A stretch of 64,000 nucleotides of DNA from Candidatus Nitrosopumilus sp. (GCA_013215285.1 JABSRD010000001.1:344187-408186), one strand, 5' to 3'; shown: positions 34,660 through 43,868, counted from the first letter of the stretch. Notes: a model not told the origin generated them from the letters alone. A program made the numbers and translations.

Positions 34660-35170
34660 ATTTTTTCAAAATTCTTGGATAGTAAATATACCCAACAACT
34701 GCTGCCAAACATAAAGCTCCAATTGTTATTGAAAGAATAAAGATAATTCCAAATGGATTTTGTGTTCCCATGTTAAATGTGTAAGTGTGTATGTTTTGAT
34801 TTTCTCCAATGTCATACAAGTCAATCTTTACAATATGATTTCCTGGATTTCTCCAAACATAATCAAAATCCCAATGAGATCCTTCAACGTGTTCTACGGG
34901 AATTGTATCTACTTGTTGATCATTAAAGAAAATTCTCATTCCCATTGTAAATCTTTCAACATCTTCGTAATCAAATCCTTTAGTTACTTTCACCTTAAAT
35001 TGAGATGGTCCCCCAATTTGTGGAAATTCAGGTGTTGTGGCTACTTGTACTCTATAACCTGCCTCAAATTTTTCAGCAGAATTAAACATTGAATGAGCAA
35101 AAGCATCATCAACAATTGAGAGAGATAATAGCAAAACAGGAATTAGTAAAAGTGATCCATTTTTAATCAA
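34649..35170 (-). CDS. secreted, membrane-anchored beta protein, possible copper-binding
   Basis: A 173-residue protein: signal peptide (1-25), exported beta-rich domain (26-135) and C-terminal helix (140-165) with a basic tail. Predicted cleavage after AFA leaves histidine as the new N-terminus (HSMFNSAEKFEAGY), as in CopC and related copper proteins where an N-terminal His binds Cu. The domain has YRVQVATTPEFPQIGGP and HWDFDYVWRNPGNH. Function unknown; the position next to the copper oxidase cluster supports a copper or electron-transfer link. Confidence 0.6.
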   Translation of the reverse strand: MIKNGSLLLIPVLLLSLSIVDDAFAHSMFNSAEKFEAGYRVQVATTPEFPQIGGPSQFKVKVTKGFDYEDVERFTMGMRIFFNDQQVDTIPVEHVEGSHWDFDYVWRNPGNHIVKIDLYDIGENQNIHTYTFNMGTQNPFGIIFILSITIGALCLAAVVGYIYYPRILKKFKI

Positions 35171-35231
35171 TTTAGCTAACTTAGAAATTCGATAAATATA
35201 TTGTAAATCAATTTCTTTTCAAAAATCTTCA

Positions 35232-35242
35232 AAACCTTTAAA
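35232..35242 (+). promoter_or_regulatory. TATA box of the SRPBCC gene
   Basis: CCTTTAAATCC lies about 30 bp before the TTG at 35268, supporting this start and a leaderless message. Confidence 0.45.
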
Positions 35243-35267
35243 TCCTTATTGGCAAAACATTGAACAA

Positions 35268-35870
35268 TTGACCGTTGTAACAAAATCAATTGATATCAAA
35301 ATACCTGTTGATAGTGTTTTTACTTACTTTGCAAGACCAGAACACGTTTCTGATCAAATCAAAAATGACACAGTAGGTATGACTGTAATTCCTATGGACA
35401 TCAAAGCAGGAATGGGTGTAGGTACAACATTTAGAATTATTGGTGACTTTAGTGGCAAACGTTTAGAGTGGGATTGTGAGACAACTGAATTTATCAAAAA
35501 TGAAAAAATTGTTGCAAAACAATTCAAAGGTCCGTTTAAGAGATGGCAAATTACTAATGAATTCAAATCATTAGGTGATAATCTTACTAGAGTTACAATG
35601 TCTGTAGATTATGCAATGCCATTTGGTCCACTAGGGGCAATTTTAGATAAAGCAAAATTCGCAAAATCTGCTGACAAAGGAATGGAAACAGCTCTTTACA
35701 ATGTTAGAGGTTTACTTGAAGGAAACGGTTCAATTCCTGTATACATCACATTAGATGCATACAAAAAACTCATTGCAGAAAAGAAAAAAATGAATGATGT
35801 TCCAGTTTCAACTGTACTTACAGCAATCATTGAAAAGTACAATGAAATTGAAGCTAAAACACAAAACTAA
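35268..35870 (+). CDS. SRPBCC (START-like) domain fused to a ribbon-helix-helix-like tail
   Basis: A 200-residue protein. Residues 1-150 form a helix-grip lipid/ligand-binding domain: TKSIDIKIPVDSVFTYFARP, RLEWDCETTEF, KRWQITNEF and a long C-terminal helix. Residues about 155-192 read IPVYITLDAYKKLIAEKKKM, then VPVSTVLTAIIEKY, the strand-helix-helix of MetJ/Arc repressors. A ligand-binding domain joined to a DNA-binding one suggests a one-component regulator; that is inference. TTG start. Confidence 0.7.
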   Translation: MTVVTKSIDIKIPVDSVFTYFARPEHVSDQIKNDTVGMTVIPMDIKAGMGVGTTFRIIGDFSGKRLEWDCETTEFIKNEKIVAKQFKGPFKRWQITNEFKSLGDNLTRVTMSVDYAMPFGPLGAILDKAKFAKSADKGMETALYNVRGLLEGNGSIPVYITLDAYKKLIAEKKKMNDVPVSTVLTAIIEKYNEIEAKTQN

Positions 35871-35928
35871 ATTTCCTTTATTTTGCAATCTTAAGATTAA
35901 TAACAACTCTGGGCTTATCGATTTTGAT

Positions 35929-36002
35929 GGGTTTATGGCGCAGCCAGGTAGCGCACCGGACTCTTAATCCGGTTGTCGAGGGTCCGAATCCCTCTAGACC
36001 CG
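35929..36002 (+). tRNA. tRNA-Lys(CTT)
   Basis: Cloverleaf: acceptor GGGTTTA/TAGACCC, D-arm GCGC/GCGC, anticodon arm CCGGA-CTCTTAA-TCCGG giving CTT (Lys AAG), variable TTGTC, T-arm GAGGG-TCCGAAT-CCCTC, discriminator G. 74 nt, no CCA, no intron. Confidence 0.93.
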
Positions 36003-36022
36003 CTCTCTCTTCTTTACTTTAA

Positions 36023-37483
36023 TTATTGAATAATTTCTTCAATTTGTTTTTGTAAATCTTCAATAGATGAATTGATTTTATTTTCTCGTTTAGTTATACT
36101 GATTCTAGAATCGTTAATCTTTTGAGTCCTATCAGAAATCATTCGTTTTTGTTCATCATATCCTGAAGAACCAAAAGATATTCTATCTTTTAGGGAAGAA
36201 ATAACTGTAGTAGAGGAGATGATTTTTGAAACAATTTTTGAATCAACTTTTGTATCAATTACTGATTTTTTAATTTCTACAAGAGTTAACTTTGAAATAG
36301 GTTTTTTTGATTGATGTGCTAATTGAACCAAGATGCCTGAAATTTTGTGTGTTACTCTAAATGGAATTCCTTCTTTAACTAATTTTTCAGCTATATCTAA
36401 TGCAATTAGATTACTTGATTCTGTAACTTTTTTCATTTGTTTTTCATTAACTTTCAAAGTAAGAACAACTGATTTTAAAATTAATAGTGCATTGATAGAT
36501 ATTTTAGATGTAGACCAAATAGATGATTTGATTTGTTGTAAATCACGTCCATAACCAGATGCTAAACCTTTGATGGTAGTTAAAATTGCAGTTAGATTTC
36601 CTATTACTTCAGCAGTTTTACCTCTGGTTAATTCTAAAATATCTGGATTCTTCTTTTGTGGCATTACACTTGAAGGGGATGTAAATTCATCAGCGAGTTC
36701 TATAAAAGAAAACTCAGAGGTAGACCAGATTATAAAATCTTCAGATATTTTACTTAGATTAGTCATCATTATTGAAATCATTGCGACATATTCTGCTACA
36801 AAATCACGTGTGCTGGTTGCATCAATAGAGTTCTCAACTACACCATCAAAACCTAACATCTTTGCAGTGCTATGTCTATCAATTGGGATGCTTGTGCCAC
36901 CAACAGGTCCTGCACCAAGTGGACTTTGGTTTACTCGTTCAAAAGTTCCATAAAGTCGTTGAAAATCTCTATACAAAACATCAGCATGTGCTAAAAGATA
37001 ATGAGAAAATAGACCAGCTTGAGCTTGTTGAAGATGAGTGTAAAGCGGCATGATTGTTTTTTGGTGATTTTTAGCTACAGAAACAAGGGATTCTATCATA
37101 TCTAAAAGGCAATTACAAATAATGTTGATATCATCTCTAAGTTTCATTCGAATATCTAAAACAACTTGATCATTACGTGATCTTGCAGTATGCATTTTTC
37201 CTCCACTTGCCATACCAGCTTTTTTGATAACTAATGATTCAATTAATTCATGAATGTCTTCTGCTCCAGATGACATATCAAATTTTTCTTTTTTCAAAGA
37301 TTCTAAAGATGATAAAATTTTTTTTGCATCATTTTTTGTTATGATGTTATTTTGATATAACATCAAAGTGTGAGCTTGACTTCCAACAATATCATAAAGT
37401 ATAATTTCAGAATCATCATCTATAGATGAAACATAATCTAAAGTAATATCACTCAAATCATTTCCAAGACGAGAGCGATACAT
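36023..37483 (-). CDS. argH: argininosuccinate lyase
   Basis: About 486 residues. It splits argininosuccinate to arginine and fumarate. Motifs: MYRSRLG start, GGKMHTARSRNDQV, THLQQAQAG, SPLGAGPVGGTSIPIDR and the superfamily signature SSVMPQKKNPD. ATG 37483 (MYRSRLG) is the family start; an in-frame upstream start at 37516 would overlap the divergent gene. The other arginine genes are outside the window. Confidence 0.95.
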   Translation of the reverse strand: MYRSRLGNDLSDITLDYVSSIDDDSEIILYDIVGSQAHTLMLYQNNIITKNDAKKILSSLESLKKEKFDMSSGAEDIHELIESLVIKKAGMASGGKMHTARSRNDQVVLDIRMKLRDDINIICNCLLDMIESLVSVAKNHQKTIMPLYTHLQQAQAGLFSHYLLAHADVLYRDFQRLYGTFERVNQSPLGAGPVGGTSIPIDRHSTAKMLGFDGVVENSIDATSTRDFVAEYVAMISIMMTNLSKISEDFIIWSTSEFSFIELADEFTSPSSVMPQKKNPDILELTRGKTAEVIGNLTAILTTIKGLASGYGRDLQQIKSSIWSTSKISINALLILKSVVLTLKVNEKQMKKVTESSNLIALDIAEKLVKEGIPFRVTHKISGILVQLAHQSKKPISKLTLVEIKKSVIDTKVDSKIVSKIISSTTVISSLKDRISFGSSGYDEQKRMISDRTQKINDSRISITKRENKINSSIEDLQKQIEEIIQ

Positions 37484-37532
37484 TACATAAGATTCTAAAA
37501 TGGTTATATATAGCATCGATGCTTGTGCTCAC

Positions 37533-37856
37533 ATGAGTCAAGACATCAAACTACTACGAGTAAAAATCTTTGATGAGTTATCAAAAATTGTAGATCCAGA
37601 AATCAACACATCGATTGTTGAATTAGAATTAATTGATGAGGTTGACATCACCGATAGCAATGTTAAAGTTGATTTGCATCTTACTAGTCCATTCTGTCCA
37701 GCAGTTTTTGGTTTTAAGATTTGTCAAGATGTTCATGATTATCTTTTGAAGGTAGATGGAGTTGATGATGTTAAAGTAAATGTTTCAAATCACTTTATGG
37801 CAGAACAAATTAACAATCAAGTAAACAATAGTCCAAACCCAAAAAAATTAGGTTAA
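37533..37856 (+). CDS. DUF59/MIP18-type iron-sulfur assembly protein
   Basis: About 107 residues from ATG 37533 (MSQDIK). DELSKIVDPEINTSIVELEL carries the DPE motif, and HLTSPFCPAVFGF the conserved Cys. It is a stand-alone relative of the N-terminal domain of the SufT-PqqD fusion at 24.9 kb. It lies between argH (divergent) and the iron-sulfur subunit sdhB (convergent, 4-bp overlap), so supply of clusters to SDH is a tempting but unproven link. Confidence 0.85.
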   Translation: MSQDIKLLRVKIFDELSKIVDPEINTSIVELELIDEVDITDSNVKVDLHLTSPFCPAVFGFKICQDVHDYLLKVDGVDDVKVNVSNHFMAEQINNQVNNSPNPKKLG

Positions 37857-38620
37857 CTTCTAAACCCTAACAAATATCCTCGAAGTAATTGAATTCCCAT
37901 TGCAGGATCAACACCTTTTGGACATACTTGACTACAAGAGCCAGCAAAATGACATCTCCAGATACCATGAGATTCATCAATAATTTTTAGTCTAGTATCT
38001 TTTCCCTTATCTCTACTATCAGCAACATATCGATATGCTTGAGCTAATGCCTGAGGTCCAACAAATGAAGAATCTGTTGCCATAGTGGGGCATGCAGAGT
38101 TACATAAACCACATTTAATGCAATTAGCAAATTGGATGTATTGCTCTACTTCTTTTGGAGATTGTAAGAATTCTCTTTCATCAGATTCTAGTTCCGAATC
38201 ATCTCGAATAATATAGGGTTTAATTTTATGATGGGAATCAAACAATTTTTCAAATTTTACTGCCAAATCACGAATAATTGGAAAGTTGCTCATTGGTTCA
38301 ACTGTAATAACATTTGAATTTAGTTCACTAATTTTTGTAAAACATGCAAGTTTTGGTTTCCCATTAATCATCATACCACATGAACCACATGTAGCTTGTC
38401 TACAAGAATAACGAACAGCTATTGAATGATCAAAATGTTTTTTGACTTCAAGAATTGCTTCTAAAACAGTAGTCCACTTCTCATATGGAACAGAAAATTC
38501 CATGAATTGACTAGACTCATCATGTTTAGGATTATATTTTGCAATTCTAAGTGTAATTGATTTTGAAGAAGATATTGGTGTTGATGTTTGTTCTTCTGCA
38601 ATACTTGATACCTGTGCCAT
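37853..38620 (-). CDS. sdhB: succinate dehydrogenase iron-sulfur subunit
   Basis: A 255-residue subunit. The plant-type [2Fe-2S] site is YSCRQATCGSCGMMINGKP with a further Cys in LACFTK; the second domain has CIKCGLCNSACP and CHFAGSCSQVCPKG for the other clusters. It passes electrons from the flavin subunit to the membrane. Last gene of the sdhA-C-D-B operon. Confidence 0.96.
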   Translation of the reverse strand: MAQVSSIAEEQTSTPISSSKSITLRIAKYNPKHDESSQFMEFSVPYEKWTTVLEAILEVKKHFDHSIAVRYSCRQATCGSCGMMINGKPKLACFTKISELNSNVITVEPMSNFPIIRDLAVKFEKLFDSHHKIKPYIIRDDSELESDEREFLQSPKEVEQYIQFANCIKCGLCNSACPTMATDSSFVGPQALAQAYRYVADSRDKGKDTRLKIIDESHGIWRCHFAGSCSQVCPKGVDPAMGIQLLRGYLLGFRS

Positions 38621-38622
38621 TT

Positions 38623-38979
38623 CTAAATCATCCCTATGTTAGTCATAATAATTGTTCTTGAACCATATACTATTAATCCAATCATTGCTACAAAACAGCC
38701 ATATGAAACAGCTTTTTCATACATTTTTCCTTGTTTTAATTCTATCAAAATAACTCGCAGACCATTAAATCCATGAACAGCAAGTAAGATCAGTATTAAT
38801 TCCAACATTATAGCATACGGAATAAATTTGTAATTTGCAAGAACACTTTCATATTCTAAAGATTCTGCAAATCCCTGCGTAAGACGCATCAAAATATGAA
38901 CTGCAACTAAAGCAACTGCAGCTAAAGCAGTACCATAGTGAATTTTCATAATTGTGCTTTCTCTCATATCATTCACCAA
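38623..38979 (-). CDS. sdhD: succinate dehydrogenase membrane anchor subunit
   Basis: A 118-residue protein with three membrane helices (about 14-34, 50-70, 92-112). Histidines in MKIHYGTALAAVALVAVHIL and LLAVHGFNGLRVILIE are candidates for heme b or quinone contact. Its start overlaps sdhC by 11 bp. Which of the two anchors is C or D is by operon position only. Confidence 0.8.
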   Translation of the reverse strand: MVNDMRESTIMKIHYGTALAAVALVAVHILMRLTQGFAESLEYESVLANYKFIPYAIMLELILILLAVHGFNGLRVILIELKQGKMYEKAVSYGCFVAMIGLIVYGSRTIIMTNIGMI

Positions 38980-39400
38980 ACATTACCGCTAATCCATACA
39001 TCATTGCAGCAGCTGCAAGAACAATTGCCGAATAGATTCCTATCTTATGTCTATAATTTTGAGATGCAGGATCATATGGATAATCAGGTCTACCAGGTTT
39101 TCCTACACCAACCCCACCATGTCCTAACATTACTCGAACTCCATTTACAGTATGAAATACACACATACCAATTACTACTGTTAAAAAAATATGTCCTTCA
39201 GTAGTTTGAGTTAATTCTAAAAATTCATCCCATCCTACTTGCCCTCTCAAAATATTGCTTGTTTCATAAATGTGAGCTACAAAATATGCTAACAACCCTA
39301 ATCCGCTTAATCGCATTAACAAATATGCAACTCGTTCTATGCCATAACGACGAGGGTTAGCCATTCCACGAATACCTTCTTTGTGTTCATCTGAAGTCAT
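38969..39400 (-). CDS. sdhC: succinate dehydrogenase cytochrome b-type anchor
   Basis: A 143-residue membrane protein with three helices. Family-type features are YLLMRLSGLGLLAYFVAHIY with the conserved S/H pattern of SdhC and CVFHTVNGVRVML. It starts directly after sdhA. It would hold heme b and the quinone site with sdhD. Confidence 0.87.
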   Translation of the reverse strand: MTSDEHKEGIRGMANPRRYGIERVAYLLMRLSGLGLLAYFVAHIYETSNILRGQVGWDEFLELTQTTEGHIFLTVVIGMCVFHTVNGVRVMLGHGGVGVGKPGRPDYPYDPASQNYRHKIGIYSAIVLAAAAMMYGLAVMFGE

Positions 39401-41113
39401 CTAATACTTTCTCTCCACTGGCTGATACTTAGTAATTGTTACTGGATGAGTTTTCATAATTGGTCCATTTGGATCATAATAAGCAAGTGTATGATGTAAA
39501 AAGTTTGCATCATCACGTTTAGGATAATCAGTTCTTGAATGTGCACCACGGGATTCTTTTCTATTAATTGCACCAAGTAATACAATTTCTGATATTCGGA
39601 ACATAGAATCAAGTTCCATAACATTTGAAAAATTGGTATTGTATTCTTTTGCTTTATCATCAACATGTTTCCAAGTCTGTTTTTTTAGTTCACGGATTTT
39701 TTTTAGACCTTCAACAAGACTTGTTTCATTTTTGTAGACATATGCCTTTTCATTCATAGTATCAGTAAGTTCTTGTCTAATTTCATATGGATTTACATCA
39801 CCATTTCCTCTAAAAATTCCATCATAGATTCTTTTTTCTTCAGCTGCAACTAAATGATGAGGCCAAGGATTTAATGGAATATTTTTTTGAATATACTCTA
39901 CTGCTAATTCGCCTGTGATTTTACCCCAAACAATACACTCTGAGGTAGAATTGGCACCTAAACGATTTGAGCCATGTACACTGTTACATGCAGCTTCTCC
40001 TGCAGCCCAAACTCCCTGAATCTCTGTTGCACCATCAATATCAGTATGAATTCCACCCATCATATAATGACAAACAGGTCTAATGTCAAGTAGTTCTTTA
40101 GCAGGATCTATATCAGAAAATTTAATAGATATTTCTCTAATTCCACCTAATTTCTCTTTAATTTTTTCATCTCCAAGATGTCGAATATCAAGTTTCATAC
40201 AATCAACTCCAGTTTCATGTTTGAATCCACGACCTTCTTGAATTTCAGTCATAATTGATCTTGATACAATATCACGAGGAGCTAATTCCATTTTACTTGC
40301 AGCATAATTTTTCATAAATCGTTCACCTTTGTTGTTAAGTAAATAACCACCTTCACCTCTTGCACCTTCTGTAATCAAAATTCCAGATGGTAAAATTCCC
40401 GTTGGATGAAATTGTACAAACTCCATATCTTTTAGAGCCATACCAGCACGTAATCCCATATCTAATCCATCAGGAGTTGATGAAAGTGCATAAGTTGAAA
40501 AGCTGTATATTCGTCCAGCACCACCAGTTGCAATGATTAGTGCTTTACCTTTGATTGTGTAAAATGTACCAGATGATAATTCTATTGCAGTAAGTCCCAT
40601 GAATCTTTTTCCATCATGAATTATTGATGTTGCAAACCACTCGTTAAGGTATTCAATATTTTCAAATTTTTGACATGTATCATACAAAGTTTGCATTTCA
40701 TAAAATCCAACTTTATCTGATGCATAAGATGCTCTTGGAAAACTATAACCACCAAAGTTTCGTTGATCAATTCTACCATTTTCTCGTCTGGACCATGGCA
40801 TTCCCCAGTGTTCTAATTGATGAATTTCCTTTGGTATTTCAACACAAAGTCTTTCAGCAACATCTTGATCTGCAAGAAAATCACTTCCTTTTACAGTATC
40901 ATAAATATGAGATTCAATAGTATCTCCTTCATCTTCAAAAAGTACTGCTGCAGTTCCACCTTCTGCAGAAACAGAATGAGAACGCATTACCTGTACTTTT
41001 GAAACAACACCAATTTTTAGATGAGGTCCTTTTTTTGCAGCAGATATTGCTGCGCGTAATCCAGCTAGGCCAGAACCACAAATTATTAGATCAAATTCTA
41101 AAGAATCAGTCAT
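39401..41113 (-). CDS. sdhA: succinate dehydrogenase flavoprotein subunit
   Basis: A 570-residue flavoprotein. FAD loop ICGSGLAGLRAAISAAKKG; covalent-flavin His46 in MRSHSVSAEGGTAA; substrate-site motifs FHPTGI, MGGIHTDIDGATEIQGVWAAGE and GSNRLGANSTSE; the C-terminal ESRGAHSRTDYPKRDD. It oxidises succinate to fumarate in the TCA/4-hydroxybutyrate route. First gene of the operon, divergent from padR. Confidence 0.96.
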   Translation of the reverse strand: MTDSLEFDLIICGSGLAGLRAAISAAKKGPHLKIGVVSKVQVMRSHSVSAEGGTAAVLFEDEGDTIESHIYDTVKGSDFLADQDVAERLCVEIPKEIHQLEHWGMPWSRRENGRIDQRNFGGYSFPRASYASDKVGFYEMQTLYDTCQKFENIEYLNEWFATSIIHDGKRFMGLTAIELSSGTFYTIKGKALIIATGGAGRIYSFSTYALSSTPDGLDMGLRAGMALKDMEFVQFHPTGILPSGILITEGARGEGGYLLNNKGERFMKNYAASKMELAPRDIVSRSIMTEIQEGRGFKHETGVDCMKLDIRHLGDEKIKEKLGGIREISIKFSDIDPAKELLDIRPVCHYMMGGIHTDIDGATEIQGVWAAGEAACNSVHGSNRLGANSTSECIVWGKITGELAVEYIQKNIPLNPWPHHLVAAEEKRIYDGIFRGNGDVNPYEIRQELTDTMNEKAYVYKNETSLVEGLKKIRELKKQTWKHVDDKAKEYNTNFSNVMELDSMFRISEIVLLGAINRKESRGAHSRTDYPKRDDANFLHHTLAYYDPNGPIMKTHPVTITKYQPVERKY

Positions 41114-41177
41114 TTTTCAGTGAAACTTGCTTTGGGCAGGTTAAAAATGTAGTAATTGATAGGCATAATCCAAAATA

Positions 41178-41187
41178 TTAAAATATA
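41178..41187 (+). promoter_or_regulatory. TATA box of padR
   Basis: ATTAAAATATA, centred about 26 bp before the ATG at 41209, predicts a leaderless padR message. Confidence 0.5.
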
Positions 41188-41210
41188 TCACTAGTGATAT
41201 CGCTAGTGAT
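41187..41210. promoter_or_regulatory. tandem palindromic operator before padR
   Basis: Two abutting 12-bp elements: ATCACTAGTGAT (41187-41198), a perfect palindrome, and ATCGCTAGTGAT (41199-41210), the same with one change. They fill the space between TATA box and start codon, reaching the ATG itself. Binding there would block transcription, so autorepression by PadR is likely. The sdhA start is about 75 bp away on the other side. Confidence 0.65.
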
Positions 41211-41718
41211 GATTTCAGAATGGTTTCAAAGAGTAGGGAGTTCAGTTCCTAGAGGATTTTCAAGATATTTCATTTTAGAATTATTGAAAAAGAAAACACA
41301 CACTGGAAAAGAAATAATCGATTATGCATTTAAACAAAGTAATGGAATTTGGAAACCATCTCCAGGATTAATCTATCCATTATTAGGAAGATTACTAGAT
41401 GAAGGATTAATTGAAGAATCTGAAAATGGAAAATATCAGTTAACAAATCTAGGAAAAGAAACCGCAGAAGATGTTGATAAGATAAATGATATTGTTAGAA
41501 AGCAATTAGATGTTTTATTCAGACTAGGTAACGTGGGAAGATTTGTTGCAATGGACATATTAGAAAAAATCTCATCAATGGGAAGTATTCTGAGTTCAAA
41601 TTTTGCTCATATGACTAATGAAGAAACAACAAAATACAAAGAATTTCTTGAATCAGAATTAAAGAAAATTCAAGAAAAAGAAGTGAAAAAGAAAGGTAAA
41701 AAAATTAAGATCGAATAA
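41209..41718 (+). CDS. PadR family transcriptional regulator
   Basis: About 169 residues. Residues 10-85 form the PadR winged helix: GFSRYFILELLKKKTHTGKE, PSPGLIYPLLGRLLDEGLIE, GKYQLTNLGKE. A helical C-terminal dimer part and a basic tail (KKKGKKIKIE) follow. ATG 41209 is the natural start; the longer frame would read through the operator. It may control itself and perhaps the divergent sdh operon. Confidence 0.88.
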   Translation: MISEWFQRVGSSVPRGFSRYFILELLKKKTHTGKEIIDYAFKQSNGIWKPSPGLIYPLLGRLLDEGLIEESENGKYQLTNLGKETAEDVDKINDIVRKQLDVLFRLGNVGRFVAMDILEKISSMGSILSSNFAHMTNEETTKYKEFLESELKKIQEKEVKKKGKKIKIE

Positions 41719-41835
41719 TCAAAGGTAAAAAATACCAATATTCCAAATGATTGAACATCTAAATTCAATATGAATTAAAAAGTGTAATAGAATTTTTAAT
41801 TAAAATCATAAATAATTCAGAAAAAAAAGATAGTT

Positions 41836-42699
41836 ATGAAAAATTTGAAAAGTATGTTAAAATCAAAAAAGCCTCTTGTTATTCCAGGTGTGTATGATGC
41901 ATTAGGTGCAAAAATTGCTCAAAAAGTTGGATTTGAAGCAATGTTTCAAACAGGTTATGGAACATCAGCATCTCTATTTGGAATGCCAGATTATGGATTT
42001 ATCGGAGCTACTGAAACAGTTGACAATGCAAGACGAATATGCAGAGCAGTTTCAGTTCCAGTAATTGTGGATTCGGATACAGGGTATGGAAATGCTTTGA
42101 GTGTATGGAAATTAGTAAAAGAATTAGAATCAGCAGGAGCTTCTGGAATTTTTCTAGAAGATCAAATATGGCCTAAAAGATGTGGACACATGCAAGGTAA
42201 AGAAGTTATTCCACAAGAAGAATATACTGAAAAATTATCAGCAGCAATAGATGCAAGAGAAAATAAGGATTTCATAATTGTCGCAAGAACCGATGCAAGA
42301 GCCACTAAAGGATTAGACGAGGCTATTGAACGTGGTAAACAAAACAAAAAAACGGGTGCAGATGTTGTGTTTGTAGAAGCACCAAGATCAATAGAAGAGA
42401 TGAAGACGATTGGAAAAGAAATCAATGCACCACTAGTTGCAAACATGATTGAGGGTGGAGCTACACCATTAAGTTCCGCAGAAACATTAAACAAAATGGG
42501 ATTTAAAATAATTCTTTACCCATTATCAGTTTTGTATGCTAATACATTTGCAACTATGAATATTCTAAAAGAACTAAAGAAATCAGGAAACACTACAAAA
42601 TACAAACAAAAAGTGGTCAACTTTGATCAGTTTAATGATTTAGTTGAACTTCCAAAGTTTAGAAAGATGGAAAAGAAATACAAGTACTCAAAAATATAA
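41836..42699 (+). CDS. isocitrate lyase / PEP mutase superfamily enzyme
   Basis: A 287-residue TIM-barrel enzyme. VIPGVYDALGAKIAQ, the metal site VIVDSDTGYGNAL, the catalytic loop FLEDQIWPKRCGHMQGKEVI with the KRCGH signature, and IIVARTDARAT are clear. Family reactions include 2-methylisocitrate cleavage, oxaloacetate decarboxylation and phosphonopyruvate chemistry. I cannot choose between them; no prp or phn genes are near. Confidence 0.88.
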   Translation: MKNLKSMLKSKKPLVIPGVYDALGAKIAQKVGFEAMFQTGYGTSASLFGMPDYGFIGATETVDNARRICRAVSVPVIVDSDTGYGNALSVWKLVKELESAGASGIFLEDQIWPKRCGHMQGKEVIPQEEYTEKLSAAIDARENKDFIIVARTDARATKGLDEAIERGKQNKKTGADVVFVEAPRSIEEMKTIGKEINAPLVANMIEGGATPLSSAETLNKMGFKIILYPLSVLYANTFATMNILKELKKSGNTTKYKQKVVNFDQFNDLVELPKFRKMEKKYKYSKI

Positions 42700-42728
42700 T
42701 AAAAGAAAAAATTTCAAGTAAAGTCCAT

Positions 42729-43016
42729 CTATGCAGAGTTTCTCTTTACTATAATTTCTATTGTTGAAACGTTTCTGGTTCTTCCGTCTTCTGACTCTAA
42801 TGATTCTGAGCCAATGTTGATATCACCGATAGAGTATCCTGCATTTTCTGTTTTCCTTACAATGATTTGAGCTACATCTACAGCACGACCTATGCTGAGT
42901 CCTCTAGCTTTGATACTAACGGCAGGTAAGTTTGCCAATTGAATTAGCGTTGATGTAACATATGCCATCAATGGTTTCTTACCAATGAATATAGTGTCTC
43001 TGGCTTCGTTTGACAT
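42729..43016 (-). CDS. albA: Alba chromatin protein
   Basis: A 95-residue nucleic-acid-binding protein. DTIFIGKKPLMAYVTSTLIQ carries the conserved lysine region; SIKARGLSIGRAVDVAQIIV is the RNA/DNA-contact helix; STIEIIVKR ends it. A TATA-like CTTTAAATTATC lies about 27-33 bp upstream. Monocistronic. Confidence 0.96.
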   Translation of the reverse strand: MSNEARDTIFIGKKPLMAYVTSTLIQLANLPAVSIKARGLSIGRAVDVAQIIVRKTENAGYSIGDINIGSESLESEDGRTRNVSTIEIIVKRNSA

Positions 43017-43131
43017 ACAAAATTTGGTATTTAAGGATAATTTAAAGTTAAAAGGATTTTTTGTGATTTGTGAAAATCTTTTGAAAAAATTTGAACTATT
43101 ATTAACCTGAAAAGAGGAATTTATTTAGAAT

Positions 43132-43668
43132 TTGGAAAATATTTTAAAAATCTTAGAATTTGGAAATAATGAAGAAAAAATTAAAATTTTAGAAATTCTA
43201 GATGATACATACAATACAGAAATTTTAGAAAAAATAATTCTGAAATTAAATGATGATGATATTCAAGTAAGAGGAGAAGCATTTAGTTCACTTGTGCTAA
43301 ACAAAAATAAAATTTCAGATTCATTAATCAAAAATTTGAATTCTGGAGATAAAAATATTAGAAGTTTTTTAACACTAGTATTAGCAAATAGAAATGAAGT
43401 GAATTCAATTCCAGAAATTATGAAACTTGCAAATGATGAACATTCAATTGTCAGATCATGTGTTATTGGAGCATTAGAACACCTTAAAGCTCAAGAAGCT
43501 AAAGAAATTTTTCTAGAATCACTTTTAGATTCAAATTTAGAAGTAAGAAAAAGTGCTCTTCATGCAATTATTAATCTAAACATTACAATTTCAGATGATA
43601 AAATGAAGCAAATTGTGAAAGAAAAAGATCCTGAAATAGAAAAATTACTATCTAAATTGAAAAAATAA
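43132..43668 (+). CDS. HEAT-repeat protein
   Basis: A 178-residue all-helical protein with about four or five HEAT-like repeats, for example DDDIQVRGEAFSSLVLNKNK, GDKNIRSFLTLVLANR, DEHSIVRSCVIGALEHLKAQ and DSNLEVRKSALHAIINL. Such solenoids bind other proteins. TTG start at 43132. The partner is unknown; tRNA-Ala follows directly. Confidence 0.75.
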   Translation: MENILKILEFGNNEEKIKILEILDDTYNTEILEKIILKLNDDDIQVRGEAFSSLVLNKNKISDSLIKNLNSGDKNIRSFLTLVLANRNEVNSIPEIMKLANDEHSIVRSCVIGALEHLKAQEAKEIFLESLLDSNLEVRKSALHAIINLNITISDDKMKQIVKEKDPEIEKLLSKLKK

Positions 43669-43670
43669 AG

Positions 43671-43744
43671 TGGACCGGAAGGGATTTGAACCCTCGATCC
43701 GATGCATGCCATGCACCTATCCTACCGGACTAGACGACCGGCCC
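43671..43744 (-). tRNA. tRNA-Ala(GGC)
   Basis: Minus-strand cloverleaf: acceptor GGGCCGG/CCGGTCC with the G3:U70 wobble pair that marks alanine tRNAs, anticodon arm GGTGC-ATGGCAT-GCATC giving GGC, variable GGATC, T-arm GAGGG-TTCAAAT-CCCTT, discriminator A. No intron, no CCA. Confidence 0.93.
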
Positions 43745-43868
43745 AATTATCAGAATTCTGATTGAATAATATTTTTCAAATTGGTTATTAACGTTTAACG
43801 GTGAAATCAAAATTAAGGTATGAGATTAACACAATATATTTAACCGTGATTATCTTGATTCAATCGTT

